From Quercus robur (lineage: Eukaryota > Streptophyta > Magnoliopsida > Fagales > Fagaceae), in assembly GCF_932294415.1 (NCBI RefSeq), contig NC_065541.1, positions 29,310,790-29,374,789 on the forward strand: a stretch of 64,000 bases of DNA, given 5' to 3'. The notes below the pieces were generated by a model that made no database searches, was not told where the DNA came from, and worked only from the letters and a program-made list of their open reading frames with translations. A program made the position numbers and the translations under genes. Positions 1 to 11,845 of the stretch are shown here, in pieces; positions within the stretch are counted from its first letter, which is position 1; each line of letters starts with the position of its first letter.

Positions 1-201
1 TTTGAGACGAGTTGTCTAGGGGCAAGATTGAAAGAGGAAAGAAGCAAAATTATGAATGGGTGAATAGGGAAGCGAAGGCCACATAAGAAGGCAGCTTTGT
101 AAAAGCACACCTCACCATGGGCAAGGCACAAGCTTTCTCATTTGGACGAGGCAAGCGAGCGACGGTGCCACGAGGGAATTGAAATCTTTTTCTTATGGAC
201 C

Positions 202-603
202 TCAAATGCTTCGTTTGTAGATAGCAAGACTTAGAGAGGCATGAAAAGGAAGCGAAGAAGAAGACAAAGGTGGGTTTGGGGTTTGCAAAGGCTTCGACAC
301 CGCAGTGTCCACACCTATTTCCTCAGACTCATAGTTTGAAGACAGACCTGTCTCAAGCTCACTAGACCTAAGTTTAGAATCTCCCTCCTCTATGACAACC
401 ATCTCCAAATGATGTTTAATCAAAGAGTGTCGAATTAGAGAATAAAGGGTAACTAAGAAAGGTCTAAGTGCAGCATAGCTACGGGGTAAGAACAACCCTA
501 CTTGGGGACGTTTCCCACTAGAATGCTCAAGGAAAACTCCTAGTCTAGCAAAGAAAAAGGAAACAGAGGGAGTTTGTTGCCTAAGAGAAACAAAATCAAC
601 CAT
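202..603 (-). CDS. Unrecognised 133-aa ORF next to a Gypsy LTR
   Basis: An open frame of 133 codons reads away from the LTR-like sequence at 828-1440. The N-terminal half is rich in Phe, Leu and Arg. The second half is acidic and Ser-rich, with no motif I can name. Its position (antisense, just inside a putative LTR) matches that of the antisense gene in the Tat element at 22494-24654, so it could be the first exon of a similar antisense gene. No sequence similarity between the two was visible to me. It may also be a chance ORF. The flanks 1-201 and 604-827 hold nothing I could identify. Confidence 0.25.
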   Translation of the reverse strand: MVDFVSLRQQTPSVSFFFARLGVFLEHSSGKRPQVGLFLPRSYAALRPFLVTLYSLIRHSLIKHHLEMVVIEEGDSKLRSSELETGLSSNYESEEIGVDTAVSKPLQTPNPPLSSSSLPFHASLSLAIYKRSI

Positions 604-827
604 TAATGGAGATTCAGAGTAGAGAAAACTTACCAGGATGAAGTTGGGAATTTTTGAGAGCTTTGGACTCCAAAGACAAAGGTTGAAGAAGCTAGAAAAA
701 GAAGAAAACGTTTCTCAAAAGGAAGAAATGAAAATCAAGGCACGGGAAGTTCCATAAAATTTCCACACGCGTGACAAATCAGAAAAGGGCGTGTCAATTG
801 TCTGACGAGAAAGTCACATCACATTTA

Positions 828-1440
828 TGATGATTGGAAAAAAATCTCAAAAAACGAAGGCAGTTGGACCATCAAAACCGTTCATATTCCTTTGCTCGTC
901 CAAACTAATGACGACAAAAGGATTAAAGGGGGCAGCTAACGGATAGCGATAAAATGCTCGTCCATATTGCAAACCGTCCATGCCAATGACGAGTAAAAGT
1001 ATGGACAAGCGTAAGCGCATTAATCCCGAATAGCATTTAATGATCAAATGATGAATGAGCACAGAGCCTTTACTGCCATCCAATTCTGTGCATTTAATGT
1101 CCATTACGAACATTAAAGGGCTGGGATTAAGTGGCTATTACTGAGCCATTAATCCTTCAGCTCAGGTACAACGTAAGGAAAGGCCAACAAATTGGATATT
1201 TACTCACACAAAGGCTATATAAAGTTAGGAGAGACAAGTAAGTAATTCACATTGAACACACACAAATTACTCTACTGATTACTGATTTCTAAAGAGTTTA
1301 AGTTAATTCAAGTATCGGAGGGTCCTTGACAGGCCCCAAACTGGTGTCATTATTTACTGAGTGTTTTCTCTCATATAGGATCTCAAGGTCGTCCATCGTA
1401 CTGACGAGGAACATGCTGACTAGGCAAAATCGTGTTTTAT
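828..1440 (+). mobile_element. LTR-like repeat of a Gypsy element
   Basis: It begins with TGATGA, the same start as the LTRs at 21439, 29813 and 36080. It carries a TATA-like box (ctatataaag, about 1207) followed by a leader-like stretch. Repeated cgtcca/gacgag words also occur in the LTRs at 32013-32540 and 21439-22022. Its end near 1440 (TTTTA, perhaps a mutated CA) is a guess. No gag follows, so it is either the 3' LTR of an element entering from the left or a solo LTR. Confidence 0.4.
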
Positions 1441-2232
1441 TGGTAGGGATTTGATGATTAAATGGATGGGCCGACGTGGATTATTTCCTGAGCCGCTGTA
1501 AGTCAATTTGAATTTTTCAATGAGTGGAAATGGGAAACAGGTTTGGGGTGGGGTTGTGATCTATATAAAGTATTAGATATCGCGCTAAGAACATAATTAA
1601 TTTGCTCTTATTTTTGCTGACAAAACAAATAAAATTATATAAATTCCCATAATACTTGAATTATAAAAGCTGTGCTTGTTTTACCAATGACCAGTTACAT
1701 TGTTTAAATTTGGTCCTCATAAAGACATCCATTGAACAGGTCGTCCTTTATAATATTTTTTTTTTTTTGGATATAAGATAAAATTCTATTTTAGTCTAAT
1801 CTAAGTGTATATGTGTGTGAAACTCCCTCTTGAAGACTTAAACCCTAACCTTTATCCCCCACACCCTATAAACACTTATATTTATGGAGTTGGTGTGGTG
1901 GTTCCTTTATAATAATTTTGAAGTTCACAACTCCACAAATATAATAATGCCAACAATAATGTCAATCGCGTGGACGTGGTGGATGCACTTAATGGCCTGA
2001 TCTGATCTGATCTGATCTCCCTGGAGGTCCTTAACGCCAGCCCAAATCCTCATCATCACTCGCAAACTCCACAATCATTACAACTCCAAACATCACCTCA
2101 CTTGTTCCCACACACCCAGCCTAGACTGTCCTAGCATGTTCGGCTTTAAATAATTTAGAAACTAGTCTGATTAAAGCATGTTGTTATTCTTATCATCTTT
2201 ATCAAGTATTTAATGGATATCAACCCAATATG

Positions 2233-2269
<37 letters not shown>

Positions 2270-2837
2270 TTATTTATTTATATATTCGTATTTCTCAATA
2301 TAAATAAAATTAAAATTTAAAACTACAAAGAAATTTCGCTAATATATTAAATCATCAAGTTTATAATCTAATAATTAATTCTGATAGATTGATCCAATAA
2401 TTTTATAAATAAAGAAAAAAAAAAAAAAAAAACATTGTCCCGTTATACATGAAACCCTAGTCACAAATCTATGCAATGCATGGAAAGTCAACCATTATAA
2501 ATTTCAATCAATGCAATGTTTAAAATAATGATTAACACAATGTTTCTAGTATAATTCTCCCAAGAGAAATGAGTCTATTTATATTTTCTAAGCAAAAACT
2601 ACTCGGTTTATATTTTCAGCATCACCTTCAACAATATGAGCAATCACATCCCCTACCCTACAATCCAATGTCAAAAACTTTTTCCCTAGGGCCAAATGTA
2701 GCATTAACATAACTTTCAGTATATATTAGAATAACAATATAATGAGTCTATTTAACAACCAGTTTATTTATTTATTTATTTATTTTTTTGTGTTTATAGA
2801 CTAAAGTTACAAGCCTACAACTCCATTCAATATTTTT
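1441..2837. other. AT-rich intergenic DNA, no gene seen
   Basis: No coding signal was found on either strand. Simple repeats are present: a gatct pentamer run near 1997-2019, an AT dinucleotide run near 2237-2266, and homopolymer A runs near 2407-2430. The stretch at 1775-1885, with aaactccctcttgaagact, resembles a dispersed repeat seen inverted near 30970-31050. Confidence 0.6.
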
Positions 2838-3100
2838 TTTATTGGATGTAAATTTTCACAAATTCACCATTGGATTACATTTTTTTCTTATATCCTCCAT
2901 GTTTGCAAAATTTTAAGAAAATCAAAGATCAATAACTATGTCATTAATCAAATGTTTAAATTTCGAGTTTTTGTGGTACAAAATAACACATAAAAAATAA
3001 GTTTATAGATCAAATAATAAATAACATCCGATTAACATGAAATTTAACATGTATTTTAAAAGCATAAAGAACATGCAATTCATTGATTATATTTTAAAAA
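2838..3100 (+). repeat. Dispersed direct repeat, copy 1
   Basis: About 260 bp here recur in the same orientation, diverged, at 3918-4180. Shared words include gcaaaattttaagaa, aaaaaataagttta and gatcaaataataaataa. Copies about 1 kb apart in direct orientation could be ends of an old element or a local duplication around the repeats at 3236-3733. No coding content was seen. Confidence 0.55.
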
Positions 3101-3235
3101 TATTTAGTTATATTAATTTGTTTAGTGGGAGTTGAAAAAGAAAAAAGTTTGACCTACAACAACCAACACTTGTCATCATAAGGAGTTGATGATATTTTGA
3201 ATGTGACTATGGGTACCGCTTCAAAGCAATTGTAA

Positions 3236-3733
3236 ACTTATACTTAGGGTATTTTGGGATCTGCTTATTTTGCTAAAACTGAAAACTTTTTTATTGAAAA
3301 TACTGTAGATAAAGGTAAAAGTTAGTTGAAATAGTACAATGGGACCCGTGAATAGTACCAAAAGTGCAGTGGAGCCCATGAATAGTAGTAAAAATAAGCT
3401 GAATGGTAAAATAAACTAGCTTTTTAATTTTTGCCAAACATACACTTAGGGTGTGTTTGGATACTGCTTATTTTGCTGAAACTAAAAAATTATTGCTGAA
3501 AGTACTGTAAATAAAGGTAAAAGTTAGTTGAAATAGTACAGTGGCTGCTTATTTTGCTAAAACTGAAAAATTATTGTTGAAAGTAATGTAGATAAAGATA
3601 AAAGTTAGTTGAAATAGTTCAGTGGGGCCCATGAATAGTGCCAAAAAGAGCAATAAAGCCAATGAATAGTAGCAAAAATAAGCTGAATAGTGAAATAATT
3701 TTAATTTTTAATCCTAACTCAAACGTACACTTA
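3236..3733 (+). mobile_element. Two tandem copies of a short high-copy MITE-like repeat
   Basis: Two adjacent units (about 3236-3444 and 3445-3733) share the same order of words: tgcttattttgct, gaaagtactgta, aaaggtaaaagttagttgaa, catgaatagt and aataagctgaat. Each ends near a ccaaacatacactta-like word. The opening gtgtttggata and closing ccaaaca form weak terminal inverted repeats. The second unit has a partial internal duplication near 3540-3610. I believe this family is common in Fagaceae, which is from memory and unchecked. Confidence 0.6.
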
Positions 3734-3917
3734 ATGTTAATTGAAGACCCGACTATCTAATGTGGCATGTTTGTTGGGAAATCCAAACAACCTATATGCT
3801 ATAGAATCTGGTACTCCAGTAGGTTCTTAGTAAAGCAAAGTTATTCATCTTTTAAAACAATTGTCTTTTCAAATTAGTTTGGAGATAAACCCTACAAACT
3901 CTTCATATATATTTAAA

Positions 3918-4180
3918 TTGAGTGTGAATTTTTAAAATCCAACTGATGAATTGCATATTCTTATTATATACTTTATGCTTGCAAAATTTTAAGAAGATCA
4001 AAGATCAACTACTATGTCATCAAAATGTTAAAATTTAAAGTTTTGGTGACCTAAAATTGTGTATAAAAAATAAGTTTATTGATCAAATAGTAAATAATAT
4101 CCAATTTAAACGAAATTTGATATGTATATTAAGTACATAAGGAACATGAAATTCAATGGTTAAATTTTTAAACTTCACCC
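3918..4180 (+). repeat. Dispersed direct repeat, copy 2
   Basis: Diverged second copy of the repeat at 2838-3100, in the same orientation. It has single-base changes and small indels throughout, so the duplication is not recent. Confidence 0.55.
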
Positions 4181-6126
4181 TCAAAAAATAAACATATGAG
4201 AAATTTGAAGAATTTATCCCCAAACTAGTTTAGAAAGAAACTTTGTTCCACTAAAAATGGGCAGGTCACCGTCAATACCAACACAACAGAACAAAACTAG
4301 GGCACATATTAGCACCAACCCATTGCATTTTTGCGACTTCTTAATTAGGCTAGTTGACTATTTGGGAGGTAGTAGCATCTAAGTTATGAGACTACTCCTG
4401 GATAATTCATGCGAGGTAGAAAACACTTACAAACATGAAAATTTCATTCTATTGATCGAGTATGAAATCTAGTTTGTCATTGATGTCTGTGAAAGAGTAA
4501 CTTATTCCTATTTATACCCCCCCCCCCCCCTCTTTCTCCCCAAAAATTTACAAGCTGACCCAAGAAATTCTAAAAATGAAAAATTCATCAAATCATTCCT
4601 TGTTTGGTTGTCCCAAGAATATCAAGAAAAACTTTTAGCCAAACATTTGGACAATTTACAAATCCGGACAATAAGAAAAATCTACAAAACAATTCACATA
4701 TTTGGATAATAAAAAAATCTTTGGACATAGTCTAAGCAAAAACAATTACAACAATAAATTACAACTCCTAGCAAAACAAATCACAAAAACCCAATAACCT
4801 TTACCCAATTTCTACCTCTCATTTGAGAGCTTTTTGCCCCTCTCAATTGACTCTACCTCGTAGCCACAGAGTGATCACTCCATCCACATACCTATTAGTG
4901 TCACTAGCAAGTTGGATTAGTTGGTGTATTTAACTCAACCCATGGATTTTTTTTTTTTTTTGAATGATAGAATTTTATTAATTTTTAATGTTTTATTAAC
5001 TTTGGGACACAGTTGGCATGCATAAATTGTAATACACATGTGAAATAACAATAATCTATTGTTTTGGGCCTTACTTAAACTATCACCAAAGCAAGTGTGT
5101 AGTCTATTGGTAATAAAATTTGTGCCTTAGCTAAATTAATGTAACGATGGGAAAAGCTTTATTATTTACATAGTTAAAAGACTCAAGGTTACCGCCTATT
5201 ATCATATGATTGTTTAACATATCTTTTTTTTTATATATATATATACTATTTTTTCAAATTTGCAATTTTTTTAAGGAAAAGATCTCACATCTTTATGCTA
5301 CCTCAACCTTAACCGAGTGATTAATAAAAAAATGAAAAAATCTTAACCAAGGCACCAATAATTGTCCCAACTTTTTTTCTTTGAATATTAATGCATGATG
5401 TGTTGATTAAATACCCAGCAAGTCCAAAGAAAATCAAGAAGAAGAAAAAAAAAAAATAGAAACCTCTTAATACGTTAAGGTATGTGAATGGCAAGCTTCA
5501 TTTAATTTTTCTTGGATCCGTAACCTGTTACAACCAAACTCTGTTGTAGATGTATTTGTCTGTTAGGAAATTGGTAGAATTCAATTAAAATCCACCCACT
5601 TAGCAAATCAAGGCGAATATTCAAAAATATAAAATTTTGCACTCTCTAAATGCTAAAAAAAAAAAAAAAAACCTCAGATCCACTTGAGACAATATTGCTT
5701 TCAATGACTCTCTACTTAGATCTGCTCCATCGAAATTGTCAATTGAAATCTGTAGTCAAAATCAAATCGCAAACCGATTGATCTCTAAGATTTGTGTTTT
5801 TGGGTTTAGTTCAAAGAGATCAAATCAAGTTGAGGAGAGAGGAAGTGAGAGGGGGAAGAAGAAGAGAAGTCACTGCCAATGGTGGCGGTGGCATGCAGTG
5901 GCAAGAGAATCATTGGCCATCGAGGTCCAAACTAGTTGCTAAGTTGTTGAGGTTTAATATTATTTTAATTGCCATAAACTTCAAGTGTGCCAACAATGCA
6001 CACGGTTTTTCACGTAAGTATTTTCCGTTAGTAAGTTAATGGTAAGAAATAATGTTAAATTGTTCCTTTTTTAAATGCATCATATGTATGTGGGAGCAAG
6101 AAAAGGTGAGTGGGAGCATAACAGAT
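4181..6126. other. Intergenic DNA, no supported gene
   Basis: AT-rich DNA with a poly-C run near 4518-4531 and several A and T runs. The stretch 5720-5940 has more GC and looks like an old piece of gene or leader (short ORFs rich in Arg, Lys and Trp). I could not match it to a family and would not call it a gene. Confidence 0.5.
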
Positions 6127-7522
6127 TGTTGATGCCCATTTTTAAGGTTGGGACGTAATCCAAAATTCCAAAAAAAAAAGCAAGGCCCAAAGGCCCACCA
6201 AGAAGACTAAAGAGCAAGAAAGGCCCGAAAACAAAAAGGAAATAAAAGCCAAGAATTACGTCTGGGCTGAAAGAGAAATGCAAGGGAAAGTGGCTTGCAA
6301 TGGAATATAGATCTTCTACAGAATGACTTTGGCAGATTAGGGCAAATTGGGGCCAAGACCCTTTTGATCTAGTAAAGAGTATTTGGCCCACAAAGGCCTA
6401 AATCCTTTTGTATAAAAGGATAGGAGTCAAACCTATTTTGAAGAGATGCAATAGAAGGAAACAAGGAATAGCAGCAAGTGTCAATAGTAGGAATCGTGTG
6501 AAGGAGAGAAAAGTCAAGCCAAAGGAAATGACAAACATAGAAAGAAACAGGGAATGACAACAAGTATTAGTAGTAGGAATTGAGTGAAGGAGAAAAAAGC
6601 CAAACCAAAAAAGAGACAAACGCATCAAGGCTGGGGGCTCTGTTGTCCTACAACCCATCTAATGCAGGAGAGGCAGGGCCCACGGTTGACAAGATGCAAA
6701 GGGTGTGGTTTGGTGGAGGAGGGGAAAGGATCTAGATTTGGTATCCCATCAATACCACTTTTGGGAATATGCCTTGATAGGAAGACATCTTTACCAAAAA
6801 TGGGAAGAAAGTATGTGAGAACCATTTGATACACTCTAGAGGATGAGGACAAAGAGAATTAATGGGAGTTTTTAACGGTTTAGGGAGAGAGAGATGGAAG
6901 GGTCTCTCAGCAAATTTATCCTTAAGCAAAATGGAGAATTGCTTTGTTATGAAAGACCAGTCAAGGCCCCTTAGTAGGATTGAACCCACCTATACATGGT
7001 TAGAAGATAGTGGGTAGTACGTTGTGGGTGTCAATTGAATGTTTGTAGCAGACAAAATGGTTGGTGAAAATAAGGGTAAAAGGGAGAAATCATGTGGGTC
7101 TAATATGGAGTATAAATAGAAATAGTACCTATGAACAAAATAAGAGGAGAACACAAAAATCAAGGAAAAACATATGAAGCAATCTAAAGAGAAAATGAGA
7201 TCGTGAAAAAAGAGAAAGAAAGTAGCACTTGAGAGAAGAGAAAAAGTAGAGCATACACGGCAGAAGAGTATAGCATGCATCACTAGGATTCATTTTCCTC
7301 CCTCACTCAGAGAATCAAACCTTTTACAATCTCATTTAAGATAATAGCTATTTTGACCTACTTTCCAAACTACATAACTTTATAAGCTTAAGGGGTAATA
7401 AGGTAATGTAAGTTGGAGTTTTGGCTCTTTTTAGTCTAAATCTGCAAAGAATACTTTTACTTTCATCATTGTCTGCAGTCATTAATATTCATTATTGTTG
7501 CTGACCTTATTTTGGACTAACA
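6127..7522 (+). mobile_element. Putative solo LTR (about 1.4 kb)
   Basis: The segment starts TGTTGATGCCC, ends ...GGACTAACA, and has a well-placed TATA box (tataaata, 7111) followed by a leader-like, A-rich stretch of about 400 bp, as in a long plant LTR. No retroelement coding sequence lies on either side. The 5-bp flanks (cagat and attat) do not match, so the exact ends or the solo-LTR reading could be wrong. The ORFs inside look like chance ORFs. Confidence 0.4.
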
Positions 7523-8805
7523 ATTATTCTACCACATGTGTGTGTGTATGTGTGGGCCGACCCTAGGCCTAGGCCATTTAGGCCATGGCCTAAGTCCCCC
7601 TAACATAGAAAGGCCCCCAAATATGGGGGCAATAAGGTTTTTTTTCTTTCTCTAATTGAAGAAAAAATTGTGAGTTACGTATACATTTTTTCCCACTTTA
7701 AAGAATGCCTAAAATATTAGAGTTATGCTAATATATTACAAGTTTTATTACATAAGTCCTATAAATTGACATGTCATCAATCACATGAAATAATTCAATA
7801 CTCATCTATTCTTTCGTTGAGGTGTCACCTCATTGCCATATTAGGTTGTAAGTTTTTTGTAATAAAATTTGTATTAAGTTTAGCATTTTCTCAAAAAAAA
7901 AAAAGAATTAATAGAAATGCAACCCAATCTTCATTAAGTGAATGAAAAATGCTAAAGTTAATAGAAATTTGACAACAAAAAACTTACAAACTGATGTGAC
8001 AAGAATATGATCAGTGTCACTTAAAACATATATAGTATCATTAGCTCACTTTGGGTGAATTAATTATATTAATGAGTATAAATTAATAATAGATTTTGAA
8101 ATTAAAAAATATAATAAAAAATAAATTAAATATTATTTAAGTGATATTTAGAGGTAAAAAGACCCATTTAAAATTTTTGTCTTAGGCCCCAGACTATCTT
8201 GGATCTTACTATACTCGACTTCCTTTTTTATCCATCTCAGAGCTAATTTTCGGTAGGAAGTCGAGTATATTAAACTCGATTTTGGTGATTTTGGCTGGAA
8301 GTCGATTTTGCTATACTTGATTTCCAAAAAACAATCCAACTTACTAATAAACTTTGAACGCATGCCATTCGCCTAAATTTTTTTCAGAATCATACTGTTT
8401 GGCAAATTTTGCCCACATTTGACATTTTTTTGGGTACACATAGCAAATTAGACTACTCGTGGTAAGCATGTCATCCACAATATACCAAGATAAGATAGTG
8501 TCATGCATTTTGAAATGGTAGCATAGCACTGCTACCTGCTTGATGAACTATCGGAAGATGGGGCACCTATAACATGAAAATCAAAATGGATGAGAGACAG
8601 AGAGGGGTCACATTGAGTCACCTAACAACATTATAAAGATGAATGTAGCAAAGAAATCACCCATATCAATTAAAAAAAAGCTCAAATGCAGAATGACTAA
8701 TGAGAACGGTTATTTTGCCCTAGTTCTCGTTGGTCACAGGGTCAAAATGTTTTATTTGCGCTAGTTGAGGAGAACAGTGGAGAGAAATAATAATAATAAT
8801 AATAA
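7523..8805. other. Intergenic DNA with an old repeat, no gene
   Basis: A palindromic ccctaggcctaggcc word near 7560 and a ttaggcccc word near 8183 bracket AT-rich DNA with no coding signal. Similar cctaggcccccag words recur at 11163. An ATA/ATT-type trinucleotide run precedes the element at 8806. Confidence 0.45.
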
Positions 8806-9206
8806 CACTTTGTTTGTTTCAGCATTAACGTTTTCTAGAAAATGATTCATTTTCCCAAGAGCATTTTCTAGAAAATTGTCTCATTTTTCAGTGTTTGGTA
8901 ATGATCTTGAAAATGAGCTTAAGAATGTTTTCTGGTATTTGGTATGCAATTTTTTAAAAATATTTCTTGTATAATTTAAAACATGTATATTATATAAACC
9001 AACTAATGTAATCATTATAAATAAAAAACCAAGAATGAATTTGGTTTTCATACTAAAATTTTAACAATAGATACAATCAAAATTAATTAGTTGTCAAACT
9101 TTCATGATCTCTACCACTTATTTTGCTCATATATATGGACAATAACGTATTTACACACGTACACACACACATATACATCAACCATTTGTCTATATATAAA
9201 TATATA

Positions 9207-9242
<36 letters not shown>

Positions 9243-10252
9243 ACAGGGGAATACATTTTTCAACAAGTATAAATAATAATAACTTTTAATTGTCTACTCT
9301 TTTTGTTGGTATACTAATTGTCTATTGTGGTCAACCACAAGTCTTCAATATTAATCTAAATTATGTATTTACATAATGTACTGCATAATATATCATTACT
9401 ACATAGTATCTGCATAAAGTATCTTCCAACAAAAAAAGTATTTGCCAACAAATGCAATTCCCCTAAACAATTATCATTCATTATATAACAATATTATTAG
9501 TCCAAGGTAAAGATTGTCCCATGTAAAAGCAATTTAGAGCAATATAGGCACTATGTTTAAAATTTTCATCTTTTACTTTATTCATTCTTTATTCTTCTTC
9601 TTCTTCTTTTTATTTTTTATTTTTTTTGCACTTTATGTATGAAAAAGAAGTAATTTCTGCCTGGAATCCATCAAACGGAAAATTTCTTAGAGAAAAAAGA
9701 AAATCAAGTTTGAAGTTCAAGGCAAAGAATTGGGATTTTGGTTGAGAGGAATGAAATAATTACCACTACAAATTTGTTTTCCCTTGCAAGTCTAAGCTAT
9801 TGACCGATTAGTGAAGGGGGGAAAAAAATCTAATTAGAGAATTGTGTTACATAAGGGAAAAGAAACATGGAGAAAAGAGAGAAGAGAGAAAGATCTATGG
9901 GAAGAGGAGACACCACAGTTAGTGACAGTGAGGGTGTAAGTAGAGAAAAAGTAAAGGGAAGAGAGAAAAAGTGAGAAATCTTACCATAAGAGAAAGAAGT
10001 CGCCAAAAAAATTATGTTTATCATGGTTACAAACAAAGATAATATTTATAGGAGATGCAACGTGTGAGAGAGAGATTGTTTTCTAAAACTTTTTTTTGGA
10101 AAACAACCTATAAAAAATAAGCCTTATTTTTATTAGGGTTTTCCGTTGACCAAAGACAGTTTTCCATTAACTAATTTTTTTTGTGCTACCAAACACTGGA
10201 AAATGTGGAAAACTATCTTTACAGAAGGTTTTTCAACGAAACAAACAGAGCA
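8806..10252. mobile_element. Non-autonomous PIF/Harbinger-like element, 1.45 kb
   Basis: Terminal inverted repeats pair cactttgtttgtttc at the left with gaaacaaacagagca at the right. Inside the ends, both arms hold a tcagtgtttggta-like word in inverted order. A TAA trinucleotide flanks both ends (8803-8805 and 10253-10255), as expected for a 3-bp target duplication of PIF/Harbinger elements. No transposase ORF is visible. AT dinucleotide runs lie near 9205-9240. Confidence 0.5.
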
Positions 10253-11845
10253 TAATTAAATTCCAGCCATGTTTGACAGCGTTTTCCAAAAATGGTTGTC
10301 AAAGTTAAGGTTGAAATACAGTTTTGATCCTTAAAATGTGATCTAAGTTCAATTTGCGTACAAATTTGAGAATTGCAATTTTTCATTTCAAGATTGTAAA
10401 AAATATCAATTTCACCCATTTCTCCTACCATTATTATTATTATTTTTTTGGCTATGTCAATAGTTGTTAGTTGGAGGTAGTAGGATTTAAATCCCTAATT
10501 TCTCCATTAGAAACACTAAGAGGTGCAAATTAAGCTACAAGTCTCTTGAATTCTAACATTTAATTAATTAATAGTTATTTTTAACTTTTAATATTTTTAT
10601 CATGTCATGTCAACACCTTGATTTGCTATCTATGCAAAAATTACAATTTTGCATTTAAAGATTTTAAAGGCAAACAGATTAAAGGATAACAATGTTACCT
10701 TTCAATGTTTTTTTCAAAAATTAAATTGTAAACTAAGACCAACTACAACAAACCTGCAACTTGGTGTTCAAAAAGTTCAGATGAAGTGTTTGTTTTGGAT
10801 CATGTTTTGGACGTTTTGCATTTCGGGCTTTTTTTTTTTTTTTTTTTTTAAACCAGCGCTTAATGCACTATTCATGGGACATGAACAATATATTTAGGCC
10901 AATAAACAGTGCTGAACAGTAATAAATGGTAACCATAAATTATTTTTTTATTTTTTCAGTTTTCAACAAAATAAATGGTATCCAAACGCACACAAAGTAT
11001 ATGCATTTTGACTGCATTTATGGTTACAATTTACCACATGGTATGTAAAGGCAAAATATCAACAAGTCTATAAAATGACATTTTCCAAACTTTCCACGTC
11101 AAATTTGAAATGTAGTTTAGTTGAATCATGGATGAACTTAAAATTGTCTAATTTATGCATAGCCTAGGCCCCCAGTAAGGCCCCATGGGCTGAGTTTATT
11201 AATCCATTTACTTTTTCCATACAAAAAATTACACTTGATCATCTTTGTTTCAGCGAAGGCAGAAAATCAACCAGTATAGTCTGGGCCAAAATTAGCATAA
11301 CCTGAGGCCGGTTATAAAGTTAAGATTTAAGGATAATAATAATATATTAAAAATCAATAATATAATATTAGGGAAGCATAAACCTTAGCTCGTATATGTG
11401 CAGACTTGACAGAAGAAACAAAAGCCTAATAATGATATTATTGTTGATAAAGTAAGCAATCACAAGCAAACAAAACCTTAAACCCAACGTGCAATTCATC
11501 ATTATCACTAAGAGATCTGTTAAGGCAAGACTTTGAGGAAATTGATGCAAGCTATAGAAAGTTTTAAAGAATTATATTCAATTAAAGGAATGAAAGTTTA
11601 CATGGTTCATCACATCACTAATGACTAACTGTCTTCCCACATTCTACAACCCCCCCACCCAAAAAAATTAAAGTCTAAGATGTATCGTGTAAAATTTTGT
11701 TTTTCTTTTTACCGAATTGTAACATGAAAGAAAGGACAGAAAGAATAAAATTTGGAAGCAGCAGGACCTTATAGGAACAAGCATTTTTCTAAAAGTATCT
11801 TCTCAGTTTACTGGCTTTGGGAAGAAAAGAAAAACTGCATGCATG
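10253..11845. other. 3' flank of the galactosyltransferase gene
   Basis: This is AT-rich DNA downstream of the gene's stop codon. It contains one short repeat (10785-10994) and a cctaggcccccag word near 11163 like the one at 7560. No other gene was seen. The gene's polyadenylation site must fall here but I could not fix it. Confidence 0.55.
10785..10994 (-). mobile_element. Short MITE-like repeat, same family as 53085-53410
   Basis: It shares with the 53085-53410 insert a long T run after a ttttgcatttcggg/ttttgcgttttgcc word, an actattcatggga word, and an end ttttcagttttcaacaaaat...atccaaacgcaca. Ends are approximate. Confidence 0.5.

Noticed and set aside
6080..7283. Cluster of short ORFs on both strands
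   Set aside because: They lie in an LTR-like repeat, overlap each other, and show no domain or splice logic.
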